NCBI GenBank assembly: GCA_023014335.1
Contig: JAECYW010000004.1
Span: 2,480,001 to 2,544,000 of the forward strand
Direction: 5' to 3'
DNA: 64,000 nucleotides
From: Galerina marginata
Lineage: Eukaryota; Basidiomycota; Agaricomycetes; Agaricales; Galerinaceae
The notes below the pieces were generated by a model. The model ran no database searches. It worked only from the letters and a program-made list of their open reading frames with translations, and was not told where the DNA came from. A program made the translations under genes and the position numbers. Shown here piece by piece: positions 21,032 to 31,623 of the stretch. Within the stretch, counting starts at the first letter, position 1. Each line of letters begins with the position of its first letter.

Positions 21032-22306
21032 CTTGTTCAGAGGCCATTGCTGCGCATGGCAAAAACAAGTTCTTACTTTTAAGGTGAGTCCGACTATAAA
21101 TAAAGGTTAAATAAGTAAATAATATGTAGTCCGCTCAAATCTGAACGGATTTGGATGATCATATACTCAAAAAAAAGCATAAAAATGAGGCGGTTCTAAC
21201 AAACCTAAAACGGCCTGGTCACGTGACCAGGAAGGCCCTGATTTTTACGAATTTTTTGATACCAAGATCATAAAAATTGGCCCAGTAATGGCTGAGATAC
21301 AGAAACCATGCAGGGTCACTATAGCAGTGGGAGAATTTCCAACCATTGCGTTAGAAACCATTTCTGCCTGCTATGCAGGCCGGAAAACAAGTTCTTTTAC
21401 TACGTAAGAACTTGTAACAAGATTAATTAATTGACTACAATAAGAACTTGTAACAAGATTAATTCTTACGTCACTTAGCTTTTATCGGATTGCCTTGAAA
21501 CAAAGTGTGTAATTATCAGAAAAATCAGGGCTAAAAGATGGTGTCACATACGTATTGTCACATCTTTATGTGACTTACCAAATGCGGAATATTGTTGAAA
21601 ACACAGTAAATAAGCTATATTGAGAGATTTTAAAGGCATTAAAATAAAATAAAAATACTGATAATCTTTTTTTTACCTAACAGGTGGTCTGTGCGCACAT
21701 ATCACATGACATATCCCTGAGAATATTTTTGTCCAAGTTGGTGCATTACCAAATCCAAGGCAATTGCACAAAGTCCTGCTGTGAGTTTGATTATGTAAGC
21801 TTCTAGAACATTATTTTCATGTTATTTGGTCATGTTTTGCAATGTTTGGTGTGCCTTTTATGGGTTATCCAGTTAGTTTAACACCAATTTTCGGATTTTC
21901 ACCAAGTTGAGCTGACTGTTTGCCTGATTTGGACACCATGACATCATTGCAAAACATATGTAAATATTTGTACATTATTCTATATTGGTCTGGGCAACAC
22001 ATTTTAGCATATCTAGCTCATTCAAATCTGTTTGAAGCATAAATTCACACAAATTTGCGCTTTTTGGGTCGTGTGAACAAGTCACATGACCTAATCAACC
22101 CTGGATACACATGCCACATGAAAGCCCTGATTTTTACGATTTTTTTGATACCAAGATCATAAAAATTGGCCCAGTAATGGCTGAGATACAGAAACCATGC
22201 AGGGTCACTATAGCAGTGGGAGAATTTCCAACCATTGCGTTAGAAACCATTTCTGCCTGCTATGCAGGCCGGAAAACAAGTTCTTTTACTACGTAAGAAC
22301 TTGTAA
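21032..22306 (+). mobile_element. Helitron-like element C: 5' + 3' modules plus one linker unit
   Basis: It begins CTTGTTCAGAGGCC at 21032 and has 3' hairpin ends at 21417 and 22306, exactly 889 bp apart. It is inserted in Gypsy gag-pol between CGGA and TTCAC. Excision at that A^T dinucleotide gives an in-frame minus-strand join (...R-T-V-N then P-Y-D-S...), with no target duplication. Confidence 0.85.
21535..22018. other. Linker module of element C (part), non-coding
   Basis: AT-rich sequence with several CACATG/CATGTG motifs and a GTCACATA...TATGTGAC inverted pair. It matches the 706-bp linker of arrays D and E with scattered substitutions, so C is an older or separately evolved copy. Confidence 0.6.
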
Positions 22307-25290
22307 TTCACAGTCCTGCACTTGCTTGCTTCTGCGTCCTCAACTTCCTCCAACGACACTGACTTGGTACTCGGGGATTGATTCCTGGGCTTACGCTGGT
22401 CCTTAATTACTGCTTTCGCAGCACTCAAAGCTTCTCTAGCCGCCTGTTTAAAATCCTCAGTTACTTTGTTATCTTCACGTTCCATCCGTAAGTAGAACGC
22501 CACCCTGTTGTTGAACAGGATTGAGTAAGCGCTCGAGTAGCGCGTCTCTTCTTCGTTTTCCTCTTCCATGGAAGCGAAGTTCACGCTTTTCTTATGAGTC
22601 TCTAGGTATGTAGCCCAATCGGGGCATTCTCTGTCCCAGTGGTTACTACTTCCGCAAGCCTTGCAGGGCGATGGAGGCGCTCTGCCCAATTTTGTAGTGA
22701 CGTGGTCATTTTTAGGAAAAGGATATCCTCCTTTGGGGGGAGGTCGTTGGCGTTGTCGAAGGCTCTGGTACACTTCTTTTAGCAGCGATTCGTCCACTTC
22801 TTGTACCAGTTCGTCTTGTGGAACTGTTGCGGTTTCAATCGTCTGCTGGTCAGTGGTGTCCGTTTCTCCTAGATTAGCCCGACGGAAGTTACTCCTAGGA
22901 GGGGTCCTTCTGTCGATTGGTGAGTTTGGAACGATTCCCAATCGCCTTAAATTGTAGGACAGGTTTTCGGCTGTTACCAGGTGTGAAGTTTCCTGCTTGC
23001 TTGCATATATTAAAGCCTTCTCGTGTTCCGTCACTTTGGAGTAAAGTTCACTGGTATTTCTGATGCTATCTAGGTTGATTACCGGACTCCAGGATATTGG
23101 CGCGCGTTGCATCACGAGGAATACCTCCATGGGTCCGCCACTATCGCTGCGTACAAGCATCCGCGTATACATGATCCTTCTGGCTATAAACCTCGGCGGA
23201 GTTTCGTTCTCGTGGCCTTGCTGTCGGAAAGATTGATTCTCATAGGCTTGGTTCATCTTTAATTGCCAAACTCTTCCAAGATACCCTTCCTTGATTCCTC
23301 GGAGGTAGGTAAGATAGTTGCTTCTTAGGTATGCTTGTTGTTGCGGCGCTAACATGGCAAACCAGATTTGAATGGTGCTTCCTTCCTTAAGGTTGTGCCA
23401 AAGGAATTGTCCCAGCTGGTCTGGTATATGCCCGCCAAGGGCAGCTAGTTGTTGAACTTTCCAAAAGTATTCAATCGCGGTGTCGTGATTACCATCCCAA
23501 CTCGGTAGTTGATCTGTCTTTAACTCCGGTTTGATCGAAGGCATAAAATTCGCTATTGGGTTTTGCTGCAGTCCCGGCGTTCCTCCTTGAAATCCGTATG
23601 GGTAGGAAGATGGTCCTCCGGATGGGGGTCCTCCGCCGCCTCCTCCACCTCCGCCTCCTCCTCCGCCTCCTCCACCGCCTCCTCCCCCGCTACCTCCTTG
23701 GGGGGGTAGGGAGAAGTTCGGGTTTTGGTAGGAAGAGGAATTCCAAGGATTGTTTGGAGGTCCAGGAGGTTCTCCTGGTGGTCCGCTTGGTGGTCCCCCT
23801 GGAGGGCCGTTTGGAGGTCCCCCTGGCGGTCCGTTTGGAGGCCCTCCTGGAGGCCCTCCTGGCGGCCCGCTTGGCGGTCCTCCCGGCGGTCCTCTTGATG
23901 GTCCGTCGGGTGGTTTATTCGGAGATTCTTCTAATGGGACTGTACTTCTTGCGTTGTTTTTAGGAGGTGGAGTCGCCTCCTTTCCTTTCTCTCTGGTTGG
24001 TAAATGGGGAGGTAGGTCTCGAGCTAATGTAATTGTTTGTTTACCGCGATAGGGACCGGATGGAGTGCTTTCAGCATTCCAATCCTCGTTTCCCGAGTTC
24101 AGCGATCGGAATAAATGGTGTTTATTCTTCGAGGAGGGTAACGACGACGCCCTCCAGTTGTCGCTATTAGCACCTCTACCAGCTCGATCTACGGCTGGGT
24201 CCCATCCGACCGACTTCGCGGAGGTGCGTTCGATAGCGCCGAAGGTGTAAGGAGTCGATAACCCCGGGGGTTGATTAGTAGGAGCTGGAACACTAGGAGC
24301 TCCAAGTCCGTGTAGGACGTTGGGTACTGTCGGCGTCTCTGCGTTCTCTCTATTTATTACGACAGGGAAGGGATTGTATAATTCCCCTTCCCCTCCTCCG
24401 AACATTTCCTTACCTTTTTTGAACGGAGTGCCTGTTCCCATCAGAGGTCCGAGATCCGCATCCCATTCGAGGCCGTAATCAGTACTTCTCAGTTTCCCTT
24501 TTTCCGTGGTTTCTCGTTGCTCTTCGACAAAGAGTTCACTTGGTGCGTCTCCATCTTGTCTGTCTGAGTTTCGACTTATGGATGACGTGCTATCTTCGTC
24601 TTCAGGTTCACCCAGATTGTACCCTTCAGGCCACGGCGAGTTAATGTTCAATTCATCGAACGGAACATTAGCTAAAAGCGCCTGGCGCTGGGCTTCGTCA
24701 ACGTGCGCATTGTGTCTTGGAAATTTAGCTAACATCAAGCGGAGACGCGTTTCTGGGTCAATGCTCTCTTCTACTTCCTTGTGAAGAACGGAAGCAGTAG
24801 AGGCTGGGGATAATAGTAGTTCTCCGTCCATACGGTATTCAGACTCGTATTTAGACATGAACCTCTGGGCTGCTTCCATTCGTTTCGCGAGCATGGTCCA
24901 CGCCAATTGTAAATGAATAACGCTTTGCGCTCCTGATAAGGTTCGTAAGATCGTCTCATCCGGATCGACTAAGAAGTAATGGTTGCGCTCAGGTATTAGC
25001 GCGACCATCTTTTCAATGAAAATCTGGAGTTCGTTAATCGTATCTCGCACTGAAGAGTGATTCGATGGTTTAATGCGATAAAGTTTGAAGGGGTTCTCCT
25101 TCGTTGGAGGAATCTCTTCTATATTTTCCATCATTAAATTCGGAGTCATCGCTAAGAAAGATACTTTCCTGGCTGTCGAAAGACCGTAGTTTCCGTCAGA
25201 AGAGTATTCGAGAAATAGGTTGAACATGGGCGATAACGAATATCCTCTATCTAACCCAGCTCTCTCTCGTACAGCAGGTTCCAATTCCAT
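22307..25290 (-). CDS. Gypsy Gag
   Basis: The first in-frame ATG is at 25290 (MELEPAV), although the frame is open upstream to a TAG at 25711-25713. It has a charged N-terminal half, a long proline/glycine repeat (PPGG/PPSG) and a run of about 20 glycines near 23630-23690. A capsid-like segment follows, then a zinc knuckle CKACGSSNHWDREC (CX2CX4HX4C) near 22640, which binds RNA during packaging. It is cut at 22306 by element C, so any extra residues come from that element. Confidence 0.88.
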
Positions 25291-25764
25291 AGTACTCGCG
25301 GTAGAATCGGCAGGACCAATAGGCGCTAACACTCCGGTGTTCGAGCTTTCGACGATTATTGAACTTGGTTCTACAGATCTCGGAGTCGACGCAGGCTGAG
25401 AAGGAGGTATCGCCGAATCCTTTGTCGGGGGTTTGTTGGAAAGAACAGCCGGATGTTTGATGGACGAGCTTTTAGTTGTAATGGAGGGTTTAGACGAGGG
25501 AAATGTCGGTTTAGAACCAGTCGTCAGATTACTACGAAGGGGTGGTTTGGGGGTTTCCGAGACTGAACTCGACTCCGCTTGCTTAGTCGGGGAATTGGAG
25601 CGAGTTCGAGAGGATTTCGAACTCGCCGGTTTAATAGTCGGGAGCGAGCTTCCGCCCGGGGGCTTTTTTGTAGAATCCAGGTTGACGTCTCGAGATAAGA
25701 GCAGACAAAGCTAGTTGTATCGAGAGACAAGAGTAGGAGTAAGGCGTCGGCTTGGAAGTGAGAG

Positions 25765-25783
25765 CTCCCACAGTGTCCACCAA
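25765..25783 (-). other. Primer-binding site of the Gypsy element (probable)
   Basis: On the minus strand TTGGTGGACACTGTGGGAG directly follows the LTR end CTGACA. The TGG start fits pairing with a tRNA 3' CCA end; I did not identify the tRNA. Confidence 0.55.
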
Positions 25784-25837
25784 TGTCAGACGTGGGCGGC
25801 GAGTCTCACGAAGATGCGCAAGCGGACGTTGGTTGAG
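25784..25837 (-). repeat. 5' LTR remnant (54 bp) of the Gypsy element
   Basis: Matches 12786-12839 and then stops at GTTGAG, where the hairpin end of the right inverted-repeat arm begins (TTACGAG). The other 411 bp of this LTR are not found elsewhere in the window. Confidence 0.85.
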
Positions 25838-25932
25838 TTACGAGTTCTTACGTAGTAAAAGAACTCGTTTTCTACACTCGATAGCAGAAGCAAATGGTTC
25901 CTAACAAAAACGATGGAAATTCTCCCACTGCT
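25838..25932 (-). mobile_element. 3' hairpin terminus of a Helitron-like element, right arm
   Basis: Same 95-bp terminus as 5394-5488 but in opposite orientation, abutting the Gypsy LTR. The intact LTR copy shows the join at GTCA^CTCA: the 5' base is A as in the other insertions, but the 3' base is C rather than T. Confidence 0.7.
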
Positions 25933-26123
25933 TCACTTTTTGTGACCGACCCTGAATTAAAAGTCTACAAACTTTTCTAATAGTTTCAAATTTATTATTG
26001 ACCATGGGAATGGTTGTCTGATGTCCGTTGCTAGGGTCTATTTTTAGCTTTTGTTCCTGTACACCTAATCTAAGGTTAGGTCTTGCCAGTAACGTGACTA
26101 ATTATGAGCCTTCTACATGGGCA

Positions 26124-26892
26124 GTCTAACTATAGGTGTGGCCTTCATAATTAATTCATCTCAGAGAGACAAGGAGGGAGGGAGAAAATAATATACTCGC
26201 CCATGGATTGAATGTAAATTCTCAGATTTTTTTTAGTTTGAACCCTGTAGGTATAAAGATAGAATGCACCAAAAAGATGGAATTTTTCCAGTGCCTGCAG
26301 CGATGCTTGTGCGGATTGGCCGCACCTGGGAGATGGAATTTCAATGTAAGATATTAGACCCTGCTAATTACTCTCAGAATACGCCTGTTTTAATATTTAA
26401 TCACCAGTGTAGTCCAGGATCACTGGGTCCCAAGCCTCAAAATGGTAGAAAATGGTCTTTTGCACCTGTCTTTAGCCAAAATTTTGCAAAATTCATAAAT
26501 TTAAATCCATCAATATGCTTTTCTATCTATTAGTTCCCAGTTTCCCAAGTTATGTGGAGGAAGGTCACATATTCATCTTTAAAAAGCAAAATTACTGACC
26601 AGATCTACCAATGAAGCTATGGCAACAATTCATTTACCTCATTACTTTCAGTGCACATAATATGAGGGCTATTTAGATTTGTATTTAGCTATTTTGGAAG
26701 CACGTTCAAATTTTTTCAGCCTGATCAGAGCTATGTGAAAGAGTACAGCCCTCTTCAAAGCAGTCTCTCTTCCAAATTATGCCTTCCTAAAGTGCTAAGT
26801 TGAGTTAATTAATGCGGTAACTCATGTGAATAAATGTAGTAAGTCATTTCAACCTCAAATAGGTTTCTGCCAGGCCACACCTATAGTTAGAC
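26124..26892. mobile_element. Non-autonomous TIR DNA element, right arm copy
   Basis: Mirror of 4434-5202 with the same 20-bp TIRs. The same 89-codon ORF is present at 26264-26533 on the plus strand, with no recognisable domain. Confidence 0.65.
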
Positions 26893-27114
26893 CACCTTCT
26901 ACATGTCAAATATTATTCTTTTTACTTTTTGGTCTGTTATATGTCATTGTTCTGGTTACTATGGTCTATGTATAGCTTATATGGCTAAACCCTGAAAGTT
27001 TCTATTTACTTCTGTTGTATTGAATGAGGTACTCTTTTCTGAAGTTTTTTTTTTTTTAGGGTTGCCAGGCCGGAGCACAGCCGGAGCACAGTTGCGACTG
27101 TGCTCCGGGCTGGT

Positions 27115-27816
27115 ACTAACAAAATAATGAAGTACGCTTTTCTGAAGTTTTTTTTTTTTTTGGGTTGCCGGACCCCGGGCCGGTATTCCGTGCAGCCATA
27201 TAAAAAGTTGTTTTAACATGTTTGATGTATAATGAATATATATATACGGTTGTAGTAATCCAAAAGCTACTCTGCATAGCAACTACTTTAGAAATCCTTT
27301 TTTAATAGTGTAAAGTTACGCTTTGCTTGAACTTTACCTGGGACTTTTGCTTCTATGTATGTTATTTATCTACTCCACATTATATATATATTATATTCAA
27401 CTTGATCATATATCCTTTCATCCAAGATAGCCTCTTGGGGGCCCCCCTGAGCTTTAGCGAAGGTGGGGTGGCTAGTTTGGTGAAAGAATATATGATCAAG
27501 TTGAATATAATATATATATAATGTGGAGTAGATAAATAATATATATAAAGAATCAATAGTTCAGCTTAAAGTCATGTCAAACTTAACTTAACACTATTAA
27601 AAAAGGATTTCTAAAGTAGTTGCCATGCAGAGTAGCTTTTGGATTACTACAACCGTATATATATATTCATTATACATCAAACATGTTAAAACAACTTTTT
27701 ATATGGCTGCACGGAATACCGGCCCGGAGCACAGTCGCGACTGTGCTCCGGCCCGGGGTCCGGCAACCCAAAAAAAAAAAAAACTTCAGAAAAGCGTACT
27801 TCATTATTTTGTTAGT
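27115..27816. repeat. Fold-back element, right arm copy with one palindrome deleted
   Basis: Mirror of 3481-4211, 29 bp shorter. One 28-bp palindrome remains at 27724-27751; the other has been lost cleanly between CCGGGCCGG repeats near 27175-27185. Confidence 0.8.
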
Positions 27817-27988
27817 TATAGCAGTTCATTACCAGGTTTTAAACTGTAGCTCATGTCTGTAGAATCATTTGATCAAATAAAAATCTGTATAGTGGTATAT
27901 TACATCTATAATGCTATTCTATATACATAATTTCTATATACATGCCTTTATATACAAAATAAACACTTTATATACATACATGATAATG

Positions 27989-29919
27989 TTAAAAGTCAGC
28001 TGCAAATATCTATCAATGGCAAATTTACTCGAATTTAGTTGTAAAAATTAGGCTGATAACTTACTAATCCAGATGGCCTCGCTGCTTGTGGTGCTCCACA
28101 TACTCTAGCTCCAACTGTCCAGTAGATATTATCGGGTTGAGGTCGTATGTGGTTGAAATCAAGGCCAGGCATGACATAATCCATTTCACCTTCTGCAGAA
28201 ACAGTTTGGCATTTGAGGAGAGGCCAAAGAATACATCCGCGATCTCCAACAGCTCGAGGAGTCAGTGGACAGACTGGATCAATGCGGCATCGATGCTCAA
28301 GTGCCATGGTATTCCCACCCATTTCAATATTATGAAGATCGCAAGTAGTGATGAATCCTCTATTGGCATATTTGCTTTGCATGTTGGTAGAGATTTCTTC
28401 AGCTTCATGTCTTCCAAGGTAGGGATTGTTGCGGTTTTGGTCAAAGGCCATCCAAGGGTTGTTTAGAGATATGCGGAAGTGAAGAAGTGCAGGGTAGGCA
28501 GAGAATAGACCTTTTGGGGTGATTGCATTCATCATCGCGGTGGTTGGCTCGTAGAAAATTGATTCCAAAGGAGAATGTCCATTCTTGATAATGAGAATCC
28601 GGATTGTGTGTCTTGCATCCTTGTGGGAAAATACGATGCGGTCGCAGATAACAGGATTATAGGAATGGAATCTGGTATCAGGAATATGGAGAGTGTAGCC
28701 ATTGAGGATTTTGTTTTGGAAGAGTCGGACTGCGTGTGTAGACATGACTATATCGAGATTGTTGGAGTTGAAGCGCTGCTCTTTTGGAAGGAGAGGCTGA
28801 AGTGCAAAAGATCCAGTGATGATGGCCTGACAGTCTGCTAGAGCTGACATGAAAGTCTCTAGAGTGAATCCAAAATCCTTGAGCATGTCTCCAATCAAGT
28901 GGCAGAGGTACTGGTTTAGACAAAGAAGGTGACTTTTGCTGGTTTCAGCAAAAGATTGGCGATCATATGCAGTGAGGTGGTCGAGGATTTTATTCTGTAT
29001 GCCAGATGGAAGGAAGGACATTTTGCTGCGCTGAATTGCATATGTTACTTTGTTGACTGTTCACATAATCAGATATCAATTGCCAGATAAATAATAACAC
29101 AAGCTTACTGATATTGCTGCTTAGGATTCCAACAGATTTGGCGAGAATCAAGATAAAAGCCTGAACATCTGGTCGTAGAATTTCTTCCTCAGCCAAAGCA
29201 ATCAAATCAACAAGATTTTGGCTATTTCCCCATTTGGCCCAGAGAGTTTTGGATGCATGTTTGAGTTCGTCCGACAGATGAGGAATGCTATAGTTGACCT
29301 CAAAGATGTTAGGCCTCCTGATTGCCCGGTCTTCACCAACAGGAATTGGTATAGTTGCACCCAAGTCAATTTCCAAACAACCTGCGGCTTGGCGAACCAC
29401 ACAAATGGCATGACGACGAGATTCTTCATTGTTCATGGATTGGTTAACAATAGCTTGAACAGTGCCTTTCCACAACATCTTGAGAGCTTCGCAATTGTAC
29501 TTTCCTACTGGAAGGTTATTGGAAATGAAGCCTTCTAGATGAAGATCTCCAGTATGCTCTTCTGCAGGATACTGAAGTTCTTCAGACACTATGATTAATT
29601 TTAATTAGTAAGTTATAAAGTTGAATACAAGTTTGATTACTTACTATTTGTATCTTCTTCCATTATGGTATTATTGTTCTCTGTATGAAAAATATGGAGT
29701 CAAAGCCATTAACAAAGTTATAAACTAAACTCATACCTGTGATTGGAATAGCAGATTCACTTGACATATCGGGTTCATTTGCAGATGCCTTCAGAAGTCG
29801 AACTGAGCGACGACGGTAAGGAGTTTCTATTATTTGTAAGGTTAGCATCATATCAACTTTGAATTCAAATGTAACCCACCAGCATGGGTTGCTTGCTTTT
29901 GAGTTCGACTTTTTGCCAT
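27989..29919 (-). CDS. F-box protein with nucleotidyltransferase-like segment (right-arm copy)
   Basis: Mirror of the gene at 1378-3308 with the same six exons and an open frame of 552 codons. Visible substitutions include His to Arg after VICD and Lys to Glu in LSDKLKH. The splice sites are unchanged, so both copies look functional. The promoter is disturbed: a 1.2-kb LINE lies about 300 bp upstream of the start codon, inside the CGGATCTT repeat block, which could alter expression relative to the left copy. Confidence 0.7.
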
Positions 29920-30220
29920 AGTCAGGAAGAATAAAGAGTATTTAGAGAGTAGTAGTGGAGAAGAAAGGAAAGGAACTGAAGAAACTAGACGACCTCGAGC
30001 CAGCTTATATATTGTATCGGCTAGTCTTCCCTGAAGCAGTGACAGACTCTTTTGCGGCAAGCTCCAGAAGATCCGCAAGATCCGTAACCTTTTTTGAATG
30101 CCTAAGATCCGCAACACTATTCAATACTGAAGATCCGTAAGTAAACATGATCCGTAGGCTTGTACAAGATCCGCAACACCATTCAACACCAAAGATCCAT
30201 AAGCCTGTTAAGTAGATATG

Positions 30221-30234
30221 ATTCCCAGGCTTGC
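30221..30234. repeat. LINE target-site duplication, 5' copy
   Basis: ATTCCCAGGCTTGC directly precedes the LINE and is repeated directly after its poly(A). The left arm has a single copy (1063-1076, complement), which is the empty site. Confidence 0.92.
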
Positions 30235-30728
30235 GGGGGGCTGCTCATTTCCCTGTGGACTTCGGTTCGCGGGTTACTTTTGATCGCCTTCGTGCAGAAG
30301 GCGACACCCGCGTGGCGGCACGCTGGGCCAAGGCTGCAGCTGACCGTCCACAGCATCTGGGTCGTGATTTCCTCCAGCTTTCAACGCTGGGCAAGAAACC
30401 GCGACCCATTCGTCCGGCTACTCGCAAGGGTGGGCCTTATATTCGCGAATCCGGAGGCGATGCCGCTTCCTTCGCGCGCTTGTGCAGGTGTATACTGAAT
30501 CATGCTCCAATCGGCTCGTACTACGACCGGTTTAACATCCAAGAGCCTCATGGCTGCCCCCGCTGCGGCGCTCCTCGCGAGACCCGCTCACACATCCTGA
30601 AGTACTGTCCTCGGTACGACAGACAGTCCCCGACCGACCGTTTGCACGGTTTGTTGATGTTTTTGTTGGAGAACCCAGAAGCTTTCTCCTTCGCCCGCCA
30701 AGCGGCAGCACCGCAAGGCATTGGGTAA
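30235..30728 (+). pseudogene. LINE ORF2 C-terminal fragment
   Basis: About 164 codons matching the C-terminal end of the LINE ORF at 5680-7575, including the CPRCG...H...C knuckle, with a few substitutions (for example Trp to Arg after KYCP). RT and RNase H are absent. Confidence 0.85.
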
Positions 30729-31413
30729 GGCGTTCCGCGCGGGCTCATCGCTCAGAGAGGCCTTGATACCTTCTTCCGGGTTGCGTCAGTTGGGGGAGGT
30801 CCAATCCCTCCTTCGGACGAGGTTGACAGGCCAAGGACGGGGTGGTGTAGTTCCGCGCGTTCTTCGCGTTTCGTACCCGGTTGCATTCGCTACGACCGGT
30901 GGTTACCCTGCGGCCCATATCTCGAATGGTAGCTGCACTTTTGGCTTGCGCGGATGATTTCGATCATTCGGTTGGGGGCCTTATCCCCGCATCTGCTTAT
31001 TCCTTTCGCTGGTATGGGTTTCGGGTTGTCAAAGCGCGGGTGGGTGAAGGTTCTCGGGTCGGGTCTGGGTTCTGAAGTGGGCGTCGGGTTTGGAAGGCGG
31101 AGAGAGTGCAGCAGCTGCGGCTGCCAGGAGATGTTTGGGCTTCAGTCCTTACGTGGTATTGGCGTAGCGGCGGGGGCCGTCCCTCCCTCGGGACTGGGCG
31201 GTTAGGTGGTCCGTCCCCCCTAGCAAAGGCCTGGCGCACAAAGGACGCCGTTGGAAGGATTCGGAAGAAGCAGATGGGTTCGGGTCTGGTTCGGGGGTTA
31301 GTAGTCTATTGCGCGCTTTCGACCGGGGATTTGTATTAGTTAGGCGACCGGACTGCTTTCGCGCACCGGTATATAAATTGTTGATTCAAAAAAAAAAAAA
31401 AAAAAAAAAAAAA
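30235..31413 (+). mobile_element. 5'-truncated LINE with poly(A) and target duplication
   Basis: The 1179-bp copy keeps the end of ORF2, an approximately 660-bp 3' untranslated region and an A-run of about 26 nt (31388-31413). It is flanked by 14-bp direct repeats. It is present in the right arm only, so it inserted after the arms were copied. Same family as 5489-7580. Confidence 0.93.
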
Positions 31414-31427
31414 ATTCCCAGGCTTGC
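31414..31427. repeat. LINE target-site duplication, 3' copy
   Basis: ATTCCCAGGCTTGC immediately after the poly(A), identical to 30221-30234. Confidence 0.92.
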
Positions 31428-31623
31428 ACAGCATCCGTAAAGTCTATATGCAGAAGACCCTTGCTCTGTAGTATACGCCTTAATTTACTTGCTCCTGACG
31501 ACTCTATTTAAACTACCCATAAGACTAATCAATATATTACAATAACTAGTAAGGATTGTATATTACTATGGCTTTTAAAGCTACACAAATCTAATCCTTA
31601 GAAGTCCAGTTTCATAGAAATCT

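Larger units (their letters stand above)
12786..25837 (-). mobile_element. Ty3/Gypsy chromovirus-type LTR retrotransposon with extra ORF
   Basis: Minus-strand order: LTR remnant (25784-25837), primer-binding site, Gag, protease-RT, RNase H-integrase-chromodomain, a third ORF, polypurine tract and a complete 465-bp LTR (12786-13250). Element C interrupts gag-pol, a frameshift separates RT from RNase H, and the 5' LTR is cut to 54 bp. Without C the remnant is still about 11.8 kb, long for this family, mainly because of the 889-aa third ORF. It inserted into element B. Confidence 0.92.

Noticed and set aside
22240..22306. C-terminal extension of Gag
   Set aside because: The last residues of that open frame are translated from the hairpin end of element C, not from the Gypsy.
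23550..24052. Plus-strand Gly/Pro-rich ORFs opposite gag
   Set aside because: They are antisense shadows of the proline/glycine repeat of Gag.
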